Positions 45,713-57,267 of a DNA stretch of 64,000 nucleotides are shown piece after piece (position 1 is the first letter of the stretch; each line of letters opens with the position of its first letter). Source of the stretch: Takakia lepidozioides. Lineage: Eukaryota; Streptophyta; Takakiopsida; Takakiales; Takakiaceae. The position numbers and the translations under genes are program-made. The stretch lies in assembly GCA_030704615.1 (NCBI GenBank), contig CM060731.1, positions 60,676,756 through 60,740,755 on the forward strand, written 5' to 3'. The notes beneath the pieces are model-generated. The model worked only from the letters and a program-made list of their open reading frames with translations. It did not search any database and had not been told where the DNA came from.

Positions 45713-48700
45713 ATGATTCTGTCGAAGGCTCGTTCATCCGTCTCATCACATGGGGACAGGAGCAAGCTCCATAGCAGCGCACAAAGTAAGAAGCCCGCTG
45801 CACCTGATTTGTTCCATATGCTGGATGCTCGGGATTACACGGGCGCTATAACTCTTCTTCAATTCAAGCGCCTGGTGAGAATGTGTTATTGAAGTCGTCA
45901 TTGCTGTCCTGTCTTGTTTGCAGGGCATCAAATATGTGTCGTTTCAAACATATGCTGTGGTTGGTGAGTGGAAAGGGCTTGGTAAAAAAATGGTCTCTAA
46001 CCTTTTTCTGCAATTTGCTTTCTCTGACGGAAAATTCTGATACCAGCAGAAGGGTATGGATAAAGTGGAGATTGGGACACTTTACCCACAGATCCCAGTG
46101 ATCAAGCAGTAACTATACACATGAACTGTTGGGCTCAGGGGCAACGATTTTATGCAACATTTTCCAGCCTAATGCACAATTCCCAATTATGTTTTTCTTG
46201 TGGGTTGAAAGATGTATTCCATTTCCGATTCAATTGTATCTTTACCATGATACGGTAATCCCTACAGTATGTTATTGTAGCTGCACTAAACCATATGGCA
46301 TCGCCAGATGAATGAAATGAGAGAAAATGTCTTATAGCCAAGAGCAATTGGAACGACGATATGGTAGGTTAGTTTGTTTGATTATCAAGAAGTGGAACAT
46401 GGCAGGCAGATGTGTTGGATAAGAAAACAGTGGAGTGGCTGGCATATGCCTATTTCCATCACGGGGAGCATGATAAGGCTCTGATACTGTATAAAGAGCT
46501 TTTGGAGCTGCCTGATGTGGATCCCATGTACCATATCTTTGCAGCAGCCTGCCTTTTTTACATGGCAATCTACAATGAAGCGCAAGAAGCTGCTCTCCAA
46601 GGTACTACTTCTTCGTTAGTGTGGAGTGTCAGTGGAACTGCGTGGTTGCGCTACTCGGCATAAGTTCATGTCTTGTGTTAGTGGGTCAAAAATTTCAATG
46701 TGGGTCTTGTAGGCAAGGGACATAGTAAGTTGTAATCAGGACAAAACTGCAGGTACATGGAGCAATACTGATGAGTTGGAGAAGCCCTGAAAAGTGCCCC
46801 TTTCAGGTAGGGGTTAATGAAACATGGATGAAGCTTGCTGAAAATGTTTAAGCATTGATGCTTAAAATGGTGGGATGGTAAGGGCCGGAATGCCCACTGC
46901 AGATACGCATAATGTTTCACATTGCACATAGGGAGAACGACGAGAAGAAGTTGCTGGAATATCACACCAAACTTGGCGAGACCACAGAGGATAAGCTCAG
47001 TTTGGCAGCTATTCACTATTTACGTACCCATTATCAAGAAGCTACTGACATCTACAAACGCCTTTTATTGGAAAACAGGAATTTATCTTTTCTCTTCACA
47101 TTCCTAGACATATAGTGTCATCATGTTATCATGTTGTCCTTTTAATCAATGTTGATCTCCTTTGTGATTGGCAGGGGATGTTGTTGGCTGATTAAGCTAT
47201 TGCTTGAATGTTGATGAATTCTCTTCTTCCTCATTGTACAGGACTAATGCTCATATCCAGGTTGACAGCTGCCCAAACACCTGCAATGAAGCATGCATCT
47301 AGTCCTTATTATTCAAATTATTTTTATTGTGCTAGGTTCTTGGCTGACCATGGACCCTAAAACCTCAAAATCCAAGGTTCAGTCTTAAGGGTGAATGGCC
47401 GTAAGGGCTATGGCAAGCCAACGTTCGCAGGGAATGGCATGAGTACATTCTTAAGCATAGAACCTCTATCACTTTACCATCAAACAGTACCTTCTGCTTT
47501 TCTCCCTCTTCCTACTCTAGTCACTTTTACTGACCACCATGTGTGGATCACTCAACAGAGAGTGGCTGGCATTGAATGTGTACGTGGCTTTGTGCTACTG
47601 TAATCTGGACTACTATGACGTGAGTCTTGAAATTTTGGATTCATACTTACAGGTTAGCAACTATTACGATCAAGCACATCGCTGGTCTTGTCCCTTATAA
47701 ATGCAACTGGCCTCAATTGTATTGACTGTAACTTTACTAGCTCTGTAATGCAATGGACCACTTTCTAGGGTCCTGGGTTCATATCCACATATCCTGTGTT
47801 GGAGATGCCCCTGAGCAGTTGGTGGGGGACAGTGCCTGGCCAACCTGGATACCTAGGGGCTCCAGAAAAAGTGTCCCGTCTACTTCAACTGTAGTCCTAA
47901 TGGGTCAAGAATGCTTTCAGATGTTGTTCTTGTTCTTCCTCCAAACATTGTAAAATATATTATCATATAGTTGCACATATATATCCACTGCTAAGTTGGC
48001 TCTGGTATGCTATTGGAGATCTATCGGGCATCAATTCTAATCCTTCAAACATTCTGCTACTCCAACCATTTTATCTGGTTTATAATGGATTGTTGTACAC
48101 TCCAAAGTTTTTCCTGCTGGGAGGAGACAAGTCAATTCTTGGATAGGATCAGCTGGGGTGCCTTACGCTATGATTTCAGGCATTTGAGACAATGATGATA
48201 TGCTCATGATGCAACCTTCATGACACCAGGCACATCCTGACAGCGCCCTGGCCATCAATGTGAAGGTCTCTCTCTCTCTCTCTCTCTCTCTCCCCCTTTG
48301 TGTTCCGCTCAAACTGGGTGCGGGGTCAGTGGCCACAAGGCTACTTTGAAAGTCTCGAGGCTGAGCCAAAAGCCCAGGTCCTTTTGGGCCTAGTTATTGG
48401 GCACACCACACACAGCAGGTTGATGCTTGTGTAAAGGGATTTCTAGAGGATTTCTCGAAAACCCGGATCACCTGTTTATTCTAAGGTAAGTCTTACTACG
48501 GGCGTCAGCCCCTGACAAAGGTAGGTTCTGTCCCTTTGTGTTCCGCTCGAACTGGGCGCGGGGTCAATGGCCACAAGGCTACGACAAACATCGTCTTATG
48601 AGTACATTCTTTCCTTGAATGTGGCTAAGCTCTTTGTAACAGCACTCAAGAATTGCCTGATCCCGTTATTCTGTTCAGAAATTTTTGCTTAGAACAGAAC

Positions 48701-51021
48701 GGAAAAATGGAGAACGGGACGACGCATTAGGTTTTTCCTAAGTCTTAACCTACAGCAGCTGCCCTATAAGGTTAGAAGCCCTGGCTGCTCTTCTCATTGG
48801 GAAGAGGAGCAGGCAAGAGCTGAAGGAGCAGTCACCTTACCGCTGAACTATGGCTACAAGCAAGGTACTCATTCAGGCTCATTAAGCACGTTAGTATGGC
48901 AACACAAAGAGAGTGGATACTATGAGGAACTTACATGGACTTGACTAGCTCTACAAATCCCTTCCACCAATTTCTGCCTCTGTATTGGGCAGGATAGGAA
49001 TGGTGGGGTGCAGGCTTCTAAGTATGCCTGTGGACAAGTTTTTGTCATACTGATTCATAGTGTACTAATGACCAGGCCTGCAACAACTACAAATTGTTCA
49101 ATGGAAAGGCAGCTGAAGCTGATATGAAGGCACTAGAGGATGCAGTGAGGGGGCCTGTTGAGAACGAACTTGTCAACCACAACCTTGTCGTTTTTCGCAC
49201 TGGTGAAGGTGCCTTGCAGGTACCATCATCTGATGATTGATAGAATCCAATTATGATCTGTTGCCCAGATTCAAGACGTGTGACATAGAAACAGGGTGAA
49301 CATATTGAAGTGTCATCAAGTTATATACACAACTGTCAATGTTGCTCCTAGTAGTCAATTGCTCCGCACTGATTGAAGTACAAACTAGCACACTCAATGG
49401 ACTTGATAGCTTCTACTGGAACTTTAAGGCACAAAAAGGACATCATGTGTGTGTATGTGGGCTGGTTCAGGCACTGCCCAACCTGGTTGACATTCTACCA
49501 GAAGCTCGGTTGAATCTGGTTATCTACTACTTGCGCCACAATGGTGAGTGACAGAGCCTTAAGAATGCTAGACAGCCAGCCTCTTTTGGGCCTTCGTTGA
49601 TCATTTTCCTTAGCAATAAACATGCTACTATCCTCTTGGGCAGAATCCAATATCCTGAAAGGAAAAACTAATCTAGGGTCTTTCCCATGGTACATGCCGA
49701 AGTTGTAAACCACAGATAGAACAGAGGTGCAGGAGGCACATGAGATGGTGAAGGCACTGGAGCCCACAACACCTCAAGAATACATAGTGAAGGCTGTGAC
49801 CTGTGCAAGTATGGGCCAAGAATTAGAAAATGCAGAGTTGCTGAAGCAAGCCCAACACTACTTCCAATTAGTGGGAGGATCGGCCAGTGAATGTGATACC
49901 ATCCCCGGGCGCCAGTGCATGGCTTCTTGCTTCTACTTGCTCAAACAGTTCGATGATGCCCTTATCTACCTCAAAGTTAGACTTCACTTATCTTCATGGA
50001 CATGTTAAGACTGCACTTTACTAGTAGTTCGATAAGCTGTTTGATGAGCTGTTGTTCAGAGTATAGCATACTCTAGGTCCTCTGTTTGTTTTCTTTGTGC
50101 CACGTCCATCTGGAAGGAGGGTACACTGGAATTTTAACTACATGACTTCATTACGCATGCAGTCTATCAAACCATACTCAGAAACCCAGGACGAGTTTAA
50201 CTGGAACTACGGCATTGCAAAAGCTGCCACGGGGGCATTCCAAGAAGCAGAAGAGGCTTTGCTGCTGGTGTGCAATGAGAGATTCCGGAATGATTATTAT
50301 TACCAAGCATGGCTCTCACACTGCTTCATCATGACCGGCAAAGCTGGCCTAGCTTGGGAGCAGCACTTGCACATGGAGGCAACTGAGGAATCTTTCAGGT
50401 GCGTTCCCACCAGTGACACACAACACCTGACAGTATTGCAAGCCATTCTGCTTGAGGATCTTGCACTCAGGCTTGGCTAGACATCAGTGTGTTATGCATG
50501 CTGGCCACACTTGGCTTGGTAGGTTGTTTATTGTCTTCCATCTGTAAAATCTCTGGCAACATTACAAGTACAATTGTTGACTTGATCCTGCGAGAAGTAT
50601 GATGCAAGTGTACAACCTGGGTGCAGCCTGTTGCTGCTGATTGCCAATGAGTGCTATAAAACAGGTCAGTATATGTACGCTGCTAAGGCTTTTGATGGGC
50701 TTGAGAAAATGGATGACTCACCCGAGTATTGGGAAGGCAAGAGAGGTGCTTGCATTGGTGTGTTTCAGAAGGTGATTTCCGGCAAAGAACCAAAACAAAG
50801 CCTTATGGACGTATTGGGGCTGCTCCAAAACTCAAACAATTCTCAGGTGAGTGCACCTCTTCGTTGTCTGTGCACTAGCTTTCTGTTTCGGAATACTTGT
50901 GCGAATGCTGCAGTATTGCAAGTGTACAAATGATTGACGGTGTTGTGTGCGGAAGGTGGATTACATTGCAAGGATCATCAAGAAGTGGGCCAAGGAGAAT
51001 GGGCTCTTATCCTTGTCCTAA
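45713..51021 (+). CDS. IFT56: Intraflagellar transport protein 56 (IFT56/TTC26/DYF-13), with splice anomalies
   Basis: TPR protein of the IFT-B complex, needed to carry motility proteins into cilia. Readable exons: 45713-45874, 46406-46601, 46782-46806 (uncertain), 46903-47078, 47559-47652, 49076-49219, 49471-49543, 49725-49975, 50163-50398, 50627-50846, 50956-51021. The start [10 protein letters not shown], the block [17 protein letters not shown] units such as [20 protein letters not shown], and the long conserved block [20 protein letters not shown] identify the family. The C-terminus [15 protein letters not shown] is complete. Summed length is about 547 aa against 554 in human. Three anomalies: exon 3 joins its neighbours out of phase by one base; exon 4 ends AACAG|GAATTT without a GT; and the 12-residue segment expected between SYLQ and ACNNYK was not found between 47653 and 49075. 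The rest is well conserved. Confidence 0.9.
47380..47450 (+). mobile_element. Degraded LINE family A 3' end in IFT56 intron 4
   Basis: The stretch tggccgtaagggctatggcaa through GGCATGAGTACATTCTTAAG resembles the family A terminus with several mismatches. It lies between the non-canonical GA donor (47079) and the next exon (47559). Confidence 0.45.
48267..48607 (+). mobile_element. (TC)n run and rearranged LINE family A fragments in IFT56 intron 5
   Basis: A TC run at 48267-48292 is followed by a family A tail piece ending at GGCTAC (about 48345). It is directly fused to a second family A piece that starts further upstream in the element (TTTGAAAGTCTCGAGGCTGAG) and ends in CTTATGAGTACATTC near 48607. 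The junction shows a rearrangement or a second insertion. Confidence 0.7.
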
Positions 51022-52748
51022 AGCTTCCATGCCTGAGAAGTGTGCAATGGCAACATCACATGTCATCAACTTCAGAAAGGGTCTTGAAAACACTGTTCGA
51101 ATTTCTTCGAGTATTTCAAAGATGAGATCGACGAAAGCAAATTTTCCTACACAAGATATGCACTGTTTGTGAAGTGAATTAATAGTCATTAACTTTATGA
51201 TCTTTTGCTGTGACAATCATTCAAATATATGGAACATGCTCCAATCCACTGTTTAGTGTGATTCATAACAACTGCAGCGACTCGATTTGGAAATTTGAAA
51301 GAACTTACTACTCTCCAAACAAATGTTAAATACAGAATGGACCTCGCATAAAATGTTGTTAATTTTTTGTATGGTTTTTAGGATGCCAGCTTGTGCAGTG
51401 GAGAAGGCTTTCCCCGGCTCGTCTTTGGCTAAACTCAAACAAAGGTTTAGCCATGCAGGTGGGATGGCTAAAATAGAGCCCAAGGCCAGATGAAAGGCTT
51501 ATTGGCCAGCCAGAAGCCCACTTGAAAGTGCTGGTTATAAATTTTGGCAGTGCCCGGTTGGGTCCAGGCTTCCCTGGAATTCACCCTAACTAGTAGCTGA
51601 TTTACACAACCAAGGGATGGACTAGCTGCTGTGGAACCTCTTTCCATCCTCTAAGTGCTCAAATTGGCACATTTGGGCAAGATTTGAGGGCACAGTAAGA
51701 GTAGGGTCATGGATTGAATTCGAGAAAAAACAGTGTATTATTACTCCCATTACATTGTATGTACTGGCATACGACAAGAAGCCAGATTTGTATGCCGGTC
51801 CCGCAATGGTTTCTTGATTCTCTCTGCATATGCTCTTTCTGGAAGAAAATTTTATGTTCATTTGCCGGACTCTGCGATCAGTGGAGACCTCGTTATGTTG
51901 GAGGACAAGTACACCATGGCCAGGGTGAACTTTGTCGAAATCTCAGGACTGAGAGCAAAATGTTATATATGCATGTCTCACAAAACATCAGGTCTCGAAA
52001 GACTAATCAAACTAATTGCTAGAAGACTTTTGTGAACAGAGACAATGTTAAACCGTTCCATCATAATAATAATGTACAAGGTTTGAGGGGCAAGCCACCT
52101 GAGTTGAACCCACCGGCTTTGTGCCAAGCCTGCCAGCCAATCCGGCACAGAGAGCACAGCACCTTACACGACACTTCCCACTTAGACTGAACAGCAACCA
52201 CACCATGGAGGTGTCAACCCACAAATGCCAATCAAGTGTTCGAAAGCAGCTCACCACTTCAATTCTGCTAGTGCTTCACCAAGTGAAGGCTTTCCTCTCT
52301 ATATTCACAACTACACTGCAAAATCTCAGGATCTCTACAAGGCTTGAAACAACAGACTGGGTGTGTGCCTTCGGTATGCTACTTCAGATCAGGTCTTCAC
52401 AGATGTACTACGGCAAGTCTGTTTGGACCAAGCCACAATAATATCCTTACCTCCAAGTTACAGGTTTGGTACCCCTTCCAGTCCATCTTCGTGGACCTCA
52501 AGAAGAAAGTCTTGTCCATCTAGACCTATGCTTCATGCACTGGTCCTCAGGCAAGTAAATTAATTCAGCAGGCGCAGCTACAGTAACAGTCTGAATCCTC
52601 TGAACTATGTACCACCAAACACCCAATTAGTATGGTCACACTACCTCCGATCATACAAGGGACCAAAGGGTAAGGGACTCCCATCTACAAGCTGCGCCAG
52701 GGACTTTCCCTTAGATTCCGTCAACAGCATTGAAGAATCTCACTAATG
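51022..52748. other. Convergent intergenic DNA between IFT56 and the RMA-type gene, with an unrecognised ORF
   Basis: 1.7 kb between two stop codons. A plus-strand frame at 51733-52035 (100 codons; FVCRSRNGFLILSAYALSGR) looks protein-like in composition but matches no family I know and has no clear splice partners. A minus frame at 51253-51483 is also plausible-looking but unrecognised. Neither is called as a gene. Confidence 0.35.
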
Positions 52749-53453
52749 CTAAAAGAGGAGGAGACAAACAATCACAAAGGAGCCAAGGAGAAGTAGCAGT
52801 CGTGAAAGGAGAGCCTCCTGCTGCTGGTCTGGAGTAACTGGTTGGGCCGCATGCATGTGCCCACCGGGTATGCCACCCCCAGTTCCTAAATGAATACTCG
52901 GACCTCCACTTAACCCACTGGGCTCCGGAAATCCATGCAGCTGGAAGCCAAAGAGAGATGGAAAAAGACCAAATCCAGCTGACAGGGTGATATTGCCAAA
53001 GCGGGCAGTGGCAGCAGGACCAGTGGGTCCAGCCATGAAGTTGAACCCAGGGTGCTGGTAGTGATGCTCTGCCTGGCGTGCTGTCTCCGGGCGTTGCCCA
53101 GCTGGCCGGTGAGGAATATTAAGACCCGGCACAGCTTTCGTTCGGGGATCCACACACCCCACCTTTCCCCGACCATACAATGGAATCACCTTCTCCTCCT
53201 CCACACTCGCCTTGCACACTGGACATTCTTGGCAGATGCTGTGCATCTGAAGCCAGCGGTAAAGACAGGGCCAGCAGAACAGATGTCCACATAGGGTCAC
53301 AACCGGATCCTGTGCCAGTTCCAAACATATGTTGCAATCAAAGCTGCCGCCCTGATCACTGCTGCCCGCAGCGGCAGCATCCTCTCCGCCAACTGGACTG
53401 GCCGCAGGAGCATCATGCACTTGCGAGCTGGCACCTGCTTCAGCATGCCTCAT
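52749..53453 (-). CDS. RMA/RNF5/RNF185-type membrane-anchored RING E3 ubiquitin ligase, single exon
   Basis: 234 aa from the first in-frame ATG at 53453; the frame extends 30 codons further without an ATG and then meets a stop. A C3HC4 RING lies near the N-terminus with Cys40, Cys43, Cys55, His57, Cys60, Cys63, Cys77 and Cys80 (FDCNICLELAQDPVVTLCGH, then WPCLYRWLQ and CPVC). A short basic stretch VIPLYGRGK follows, as in RMA proteins. The middle is glycine- and proline-rich. A C-terminal hydrophobic segment (LLSRLLLLLGSFVIVCLLLF, about 215-234) is a tail anchor. The family sits in the ER membrane and ubiquitinates misfolded or regulated membrane proteins. Absence of introns is usual for plant RMA genes and contrasts with its neighbours here. 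Confidence 0.93.
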   Translation of the reverse strand: MRHAEAGASSQVHDAPAASPVGGEDAAAAGSSDQGGSFDCNICLELAQDPVVTLCGHLFCWPCLYRWLQMHSICQECPVCKASVEEEKVIPLYGRGKVGCVDPRTKAVPGLNIPHRPAGQRPETARQAEHHYQHPGFNFMAGPTGPAATARFGNITLSAGFGLFPSLFGFQLHGFPEPSGLSGGPSIHLGTGGGIPGGHMHAAQPVTPDQQQEALLSRLLLLLGSFVIVCLLLF

Positions 53454-55840
53454 TCCGCTCTCCTCATGCAACCCCTCTGATCCAATTTTCTCCACCCTCT
53501 TTTCTCTGTTCCGTACTTCCAGCGCGCCTGCTCCGTCACACAACCTTGCTTTTCATGATTCCCCCTGATCGCCAGGCCGATAAAATGCCAAAGCACTGTT
53601 TCGTGAATCTAAGCTTCTTCGACAATTGCTGTGCAATCTTGCGACGAATGCCGGATCGGGTGTAGCCTCACCAGGTCAAAAACCCCAATAAAAGTAGATC
53701 CACCCAATGCAAAAGGTCACATACCCACACACACAGGCCTGTCAGCTTCGCAACTATGCAGTAAGAAGGTGCTGTCGAATTGAGACACGCCTGCTGCAGT
53801 ACTCCAAGGGCCCCATGCTCTGCCAATTAATCAAAAGCGAAGAACCCTACAGAAACCAATCGTCGTCACATCTCCTTGCATTGGTTCCCCTCATGGCCAC
53901 AAACCCACCAGCATCCTCATCAACCATTGCCTCGCCGCTGCACTGAGTGCCCAAAACACTATAAACTCCTCGTAAAGAAGCAGTCAGGACAACGAATGCC
54001 AGGCCACAGCTTTGCCTCTCGACCCTAAGCCTCGCACCTGCAACTGCAAAGTGTGACCAATCAATTGTGCACCTTCTGGACAAAAAAGGTCAGATGCACG
54101 GAGGTCAGCATACAGCTTGTGGATCGGCGACCAAAAACACTCCTGAATGACCGCAGGTGATCAAAACCCTCTGCACCCCAAGGAATGCAATCTGTGTGTA
54201 ACAAAAATCACAGCTTGAGGAGTGGCCACAAACCACCTACTTTCTGCGAGAGTACGATTGTGCCCAAACGAATGCCGACACTCTGTCAGGAAAACGATCA
54301 AAACACCTCCTTCGAGCCAGAAACTGATCAAAACATTTGGAGCCCTCCACAAGTGCAACCACCAAGGTTATGAAAGCAGGCAAAGCAAGAGAAGAAACAA
54401 ACGGCCAAGCTCCACCTTGCCGCTTGGCATCAACACACCCGCACATGTACCCCAAGCTCCATACATACTGTAGGTTTTCACACGCCCAGGATGGCAGAGA
54501 GGAACGCGACGCTTCCAGCACTGACCCGCCCCACATCGCCTGCTTCCCCTCCTCCCGCCCCCATTGGCTGCCCTGCCTGCCAACCCCACCGTCTGATCTG
54601 GTACAGCTCTGATTTGCTAGTTATCTTGTGCCACGTCACTTTAAGATAAATCCAATAATGAATTCCACGCCACAAAATCAGGTGCGACCATTATGAGGAC
54701 CAGACGCCCACATGTCATCCACCCCCAATTTCGAAAGACTGCTTTTTGCGCTTTTTCTAAAATTGGTTTTATTTTGTTTTTGTGTTTTTGTTCGTACCCA
54801 GAGAGGGAACAGATTCGAACCGTAGAGGCCCCTGTCCTCTAAAAAAACATTTTAAGAATTTAAAAAAAAACATGAGGAACCCTGGTCAAAACTTTAACCC
54901 TTAAGTGCAGCATTGTCCAAAGGAAAAACCTGACCCTAACCCACCAAAACTTTTTTATCTGGAGAATTTCTGTGTCCCTATAAAACTGGAAGTGCTTCCT
55001 ACCTAACCCCACCTACTGTGAAGGCCCATACTTTCCTAGGCTAGAAATCTCCTTTTTCATCCAAAACGGCGATACACATCCATCGTATATTTTTTTGGCT
55101 AAAAGTGCCGTTAAACCGTTACAATGATATCTCGGTTAGGGTTAGTTTAGGATTGCGGCCACATCCTGGCCCTTCATCAGATCTAGGGTGTTAAAAAGGC
55201 GTCGTGGGCTTTGGCTTGTCACGCCCCGCCACACAGCAAGCAGCTGAAGCTAGCGCTTTTGGTATAAGGTAGAAACACCTAAAATGGAGTTGTACCCACA
55301 ACGGACCCCTAGAAAAATACATAAAACTAACCATATGCCATCTTTAAAAGGTGCTTTGATCACAAGTGGTCCAAATTAGGTCATGTGGTGGGCCACAATG
55401 GAACTCCAATGAACCCTTTTAACTCATACATGATCATGATGACACCACTTAATGGACAAGTTAATAACCATCGGTGCGCACTTTGAGAGCAGTATCACTC
55501 ATGAAGAATGAATCCTAACATGTAGGAGAGGGGATCACATTCCGTGATCAACGATCCCGATTGAGTTTCACCTAGATCAACGATCCAGGATTGAGTTTAA
55601 TCCAAATGGACCTTGAGCTCAGTTTTCTTTAAGGTGGGTTGACTGACATGGTCCATGTTACTATGTTGTTTAATCAGTAAAGTGAAAGAGGATGCACACT
55701 TTTTGGGCTCATTTGGCTTCATCTAGACAAAGTGCTCTTGTTGTTCAAAATAGTACCCCCTATTGGTCCATTGGGGGTTGCTATTCCATGAGTTCATGAG
55801 CGGGCATGGCTCACCCATGAGCCGCCAAGTAACACACTTC
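53454..55840. other. Promoter of the RMA-type gene and gene-poor DNA
   Basis: 2.4 kb with no gene recognised. The proximal part should hold the RMA promoter and leader. Overlapping frames at 53,600-54,600 on both strands look like chance frames in GC-rich DNA. From 54,700 the sequence is A/T-rich with homopolymer runs and carries no repeat shared with the rest of the window. Confidence 0.45.
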
Positions 55841-56162
55841 GAATTTCGGCAAATTTTTTTCGGGCCCAAAACGATAAAATAATCGAAAGTAGTATAAGAA
55901 AAGAAGGTTTTCGAAGATTTCCACGCTCGTGCTGGAAGCACTCAGCTCATAAGTACCAGTATCCGCTCATGACTTGGAGCCCAAGCTCATGGACCGCCAA
56001 CCCAGGTCATAGAAAAACTGAATTCTGGCCAATAACGGCACCGAAATTACCCCAAAGGAAGGGACGCAAGCGGAATTAGGATCCGGGTTTGCAGACTCCG
56101 AAAACGCAATGGCGACCTATAACCGTGGATAATACTGCTGCAGAAGTGCAGGATGGTTGGGT

Positions 56163-56500
56163 ATAACGGCGCCGTAATTGGGCACAAGAAAAGAAATAGC
56201 CGGCTGAAGGCTCAGGAGTGAAGCCAATAACGGTACCGAAATTGGGCTCCACCAACCAAATACCCGGCTGAAGCCTCCGGAGTGTAGCCAATAACGGCGC
56301 CGAAATTGGGGTCCCGAAACCAAATACTCGGCTGAAGCCACCGGAGTGCAGCCAATAACGGCGCCGAAATTGGGATCCGGAAACCAAATAGCCGGCTGAA
56401 GGCTCGGGAGTGCAACCAATAACGGCGCCGAAATTGGGCTTCGGAGAGCAAATACTTACGGTGAGGGAGTTTTGCCAATAACGGCGCCGAAATTGAGGAT
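56163..56500. repeat. Tandem repeat, about 5.5 units of about 64 bp, each with TAACGGCGCCGAAATTGG
   Basis: Units begin at TAACGG at 56163, 56228, 56292, 56356, 56420 and 56479, so spacings are 65, 64, 64, 64 and 59 bp. Each has AACGGCGCCGAAATTGG (one GGTACC and one GTAATT variant), then a CAAATA element, then GGCTGAAG and GGAGTG. A lone related copy is at 56031-56050. The long minus-strand frame at 56076-56747 is produced by the repeat (QFRRRYW periodicity) and is not called as a gene. Confidence 0.9.
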
Positions 56501-56720
56501 AGGGCCGACAAGTGCCAGATTCAAACTGTCCTAAAAGTGGTGCGGATTTGTCTAATAAAAGCACACATGTGGGAGGAAATTCAAGTTCTGCCGCGTACGA
56601 CATTGGCAGTGCAGCAATGATATATCCCTCTTCCGCCGGCCTCGCTCTCATTTTGTTCTTCACTCTTCTCTTCTGCAACCATCTCTTCCCTGCTCTGTGT
56701 TCTTGCTGTGTCGTGAAGCC

Positions 56721-57267
56721 ATGTCGTGCCCGAATCACATCTATCAACGCCAGACGAGACTCATTGTCTCGAAAGCAGACGACATCATTGTCTTCCTAGA
56801 TGTTTACAAGGACGATCCTCGACTTGTCCAGCTGAGAGCAATGGAGTTTCTTCCAGGATTGCACGATTCTCTTGGACCCCGGCTGCAAGTGATTCTTGCG
56901 GATCATGGACCTGGACTTTCCGCTTGAGTAGGAGCCGAACAGATCACGCACAGCGTTGCTGTATCGCTGGAACTGTTGCGAGTGGACGTATGATGAGTGC
57001 ATAGGTGAAAACTTCACGCGTGGACGGACTGGCTCAGAAAGTGGGGACATTCTCTTCAGTTATGAAGATGAGGAGGAGGGGAACACAGGGCCCACTGTGA
57101 AAATGTTTTTCTACAAAGGAGACGCTATCAATAAACACGACATCCTCGTTAGTTTCAACCGGGCGACAAAAACCGCTGACATTTTGTTCAAATATCGGCA
57201 CCCAGTCACTCAGGAGGTCCTTGAGAGGCCAGTTCGAGTTCCTTCTTCTTGGGCGAGGGGACCATAG
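56721..57267 (+). CDS. Unrecognised small protein, possible two-exon gene
   Basis: ATG at 56721 in a good context (GCCATGTCG) opens 56 codons (MSCPNHIYQRQTRL, DDPRLVQLRAMEFL). A second frame, 56932-57267, reads LYRWNCCEWTYDECIGENFT, then an acidic stretch SYEDEEEG, KMFFYKGDAINKHDILVSF and a C-terminus PSSWARGP. The two join exactly in phase if 56889-56931 (gtgatt to gagtag) is a 43-nt intron, giving 167 aa. Otherwise a frameshift and a TAG separate them. No family recognised. It lies between the tandem repeat and the transposase, on the opposite strand to the latter, and could be an accessory or captured gene of the element. Confidence 0.45.

Noticed and set aside
53544-54720. Overlapping ORFs on both strands upstream of the RMA-type gene
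   Set aside because: Several frames of similar length overlap in GC-rich DNA without domains or splice signals; typical chance frames.
54785-54845. tRNA-like T-loop (GATTCGAACC) in A/T-rich DNA
   Set aside because: Only the T-loop-like stretch is present; no acceptor stem, D-arm or anticodon arm could be folded on either strand.
56076-56747. 223-codon minus-strand open frame
   Set aside because: It is created by the 64-bp tandem repeat; the periodic FRRRYW peptide appears in two frames and has no conserved start or domain.
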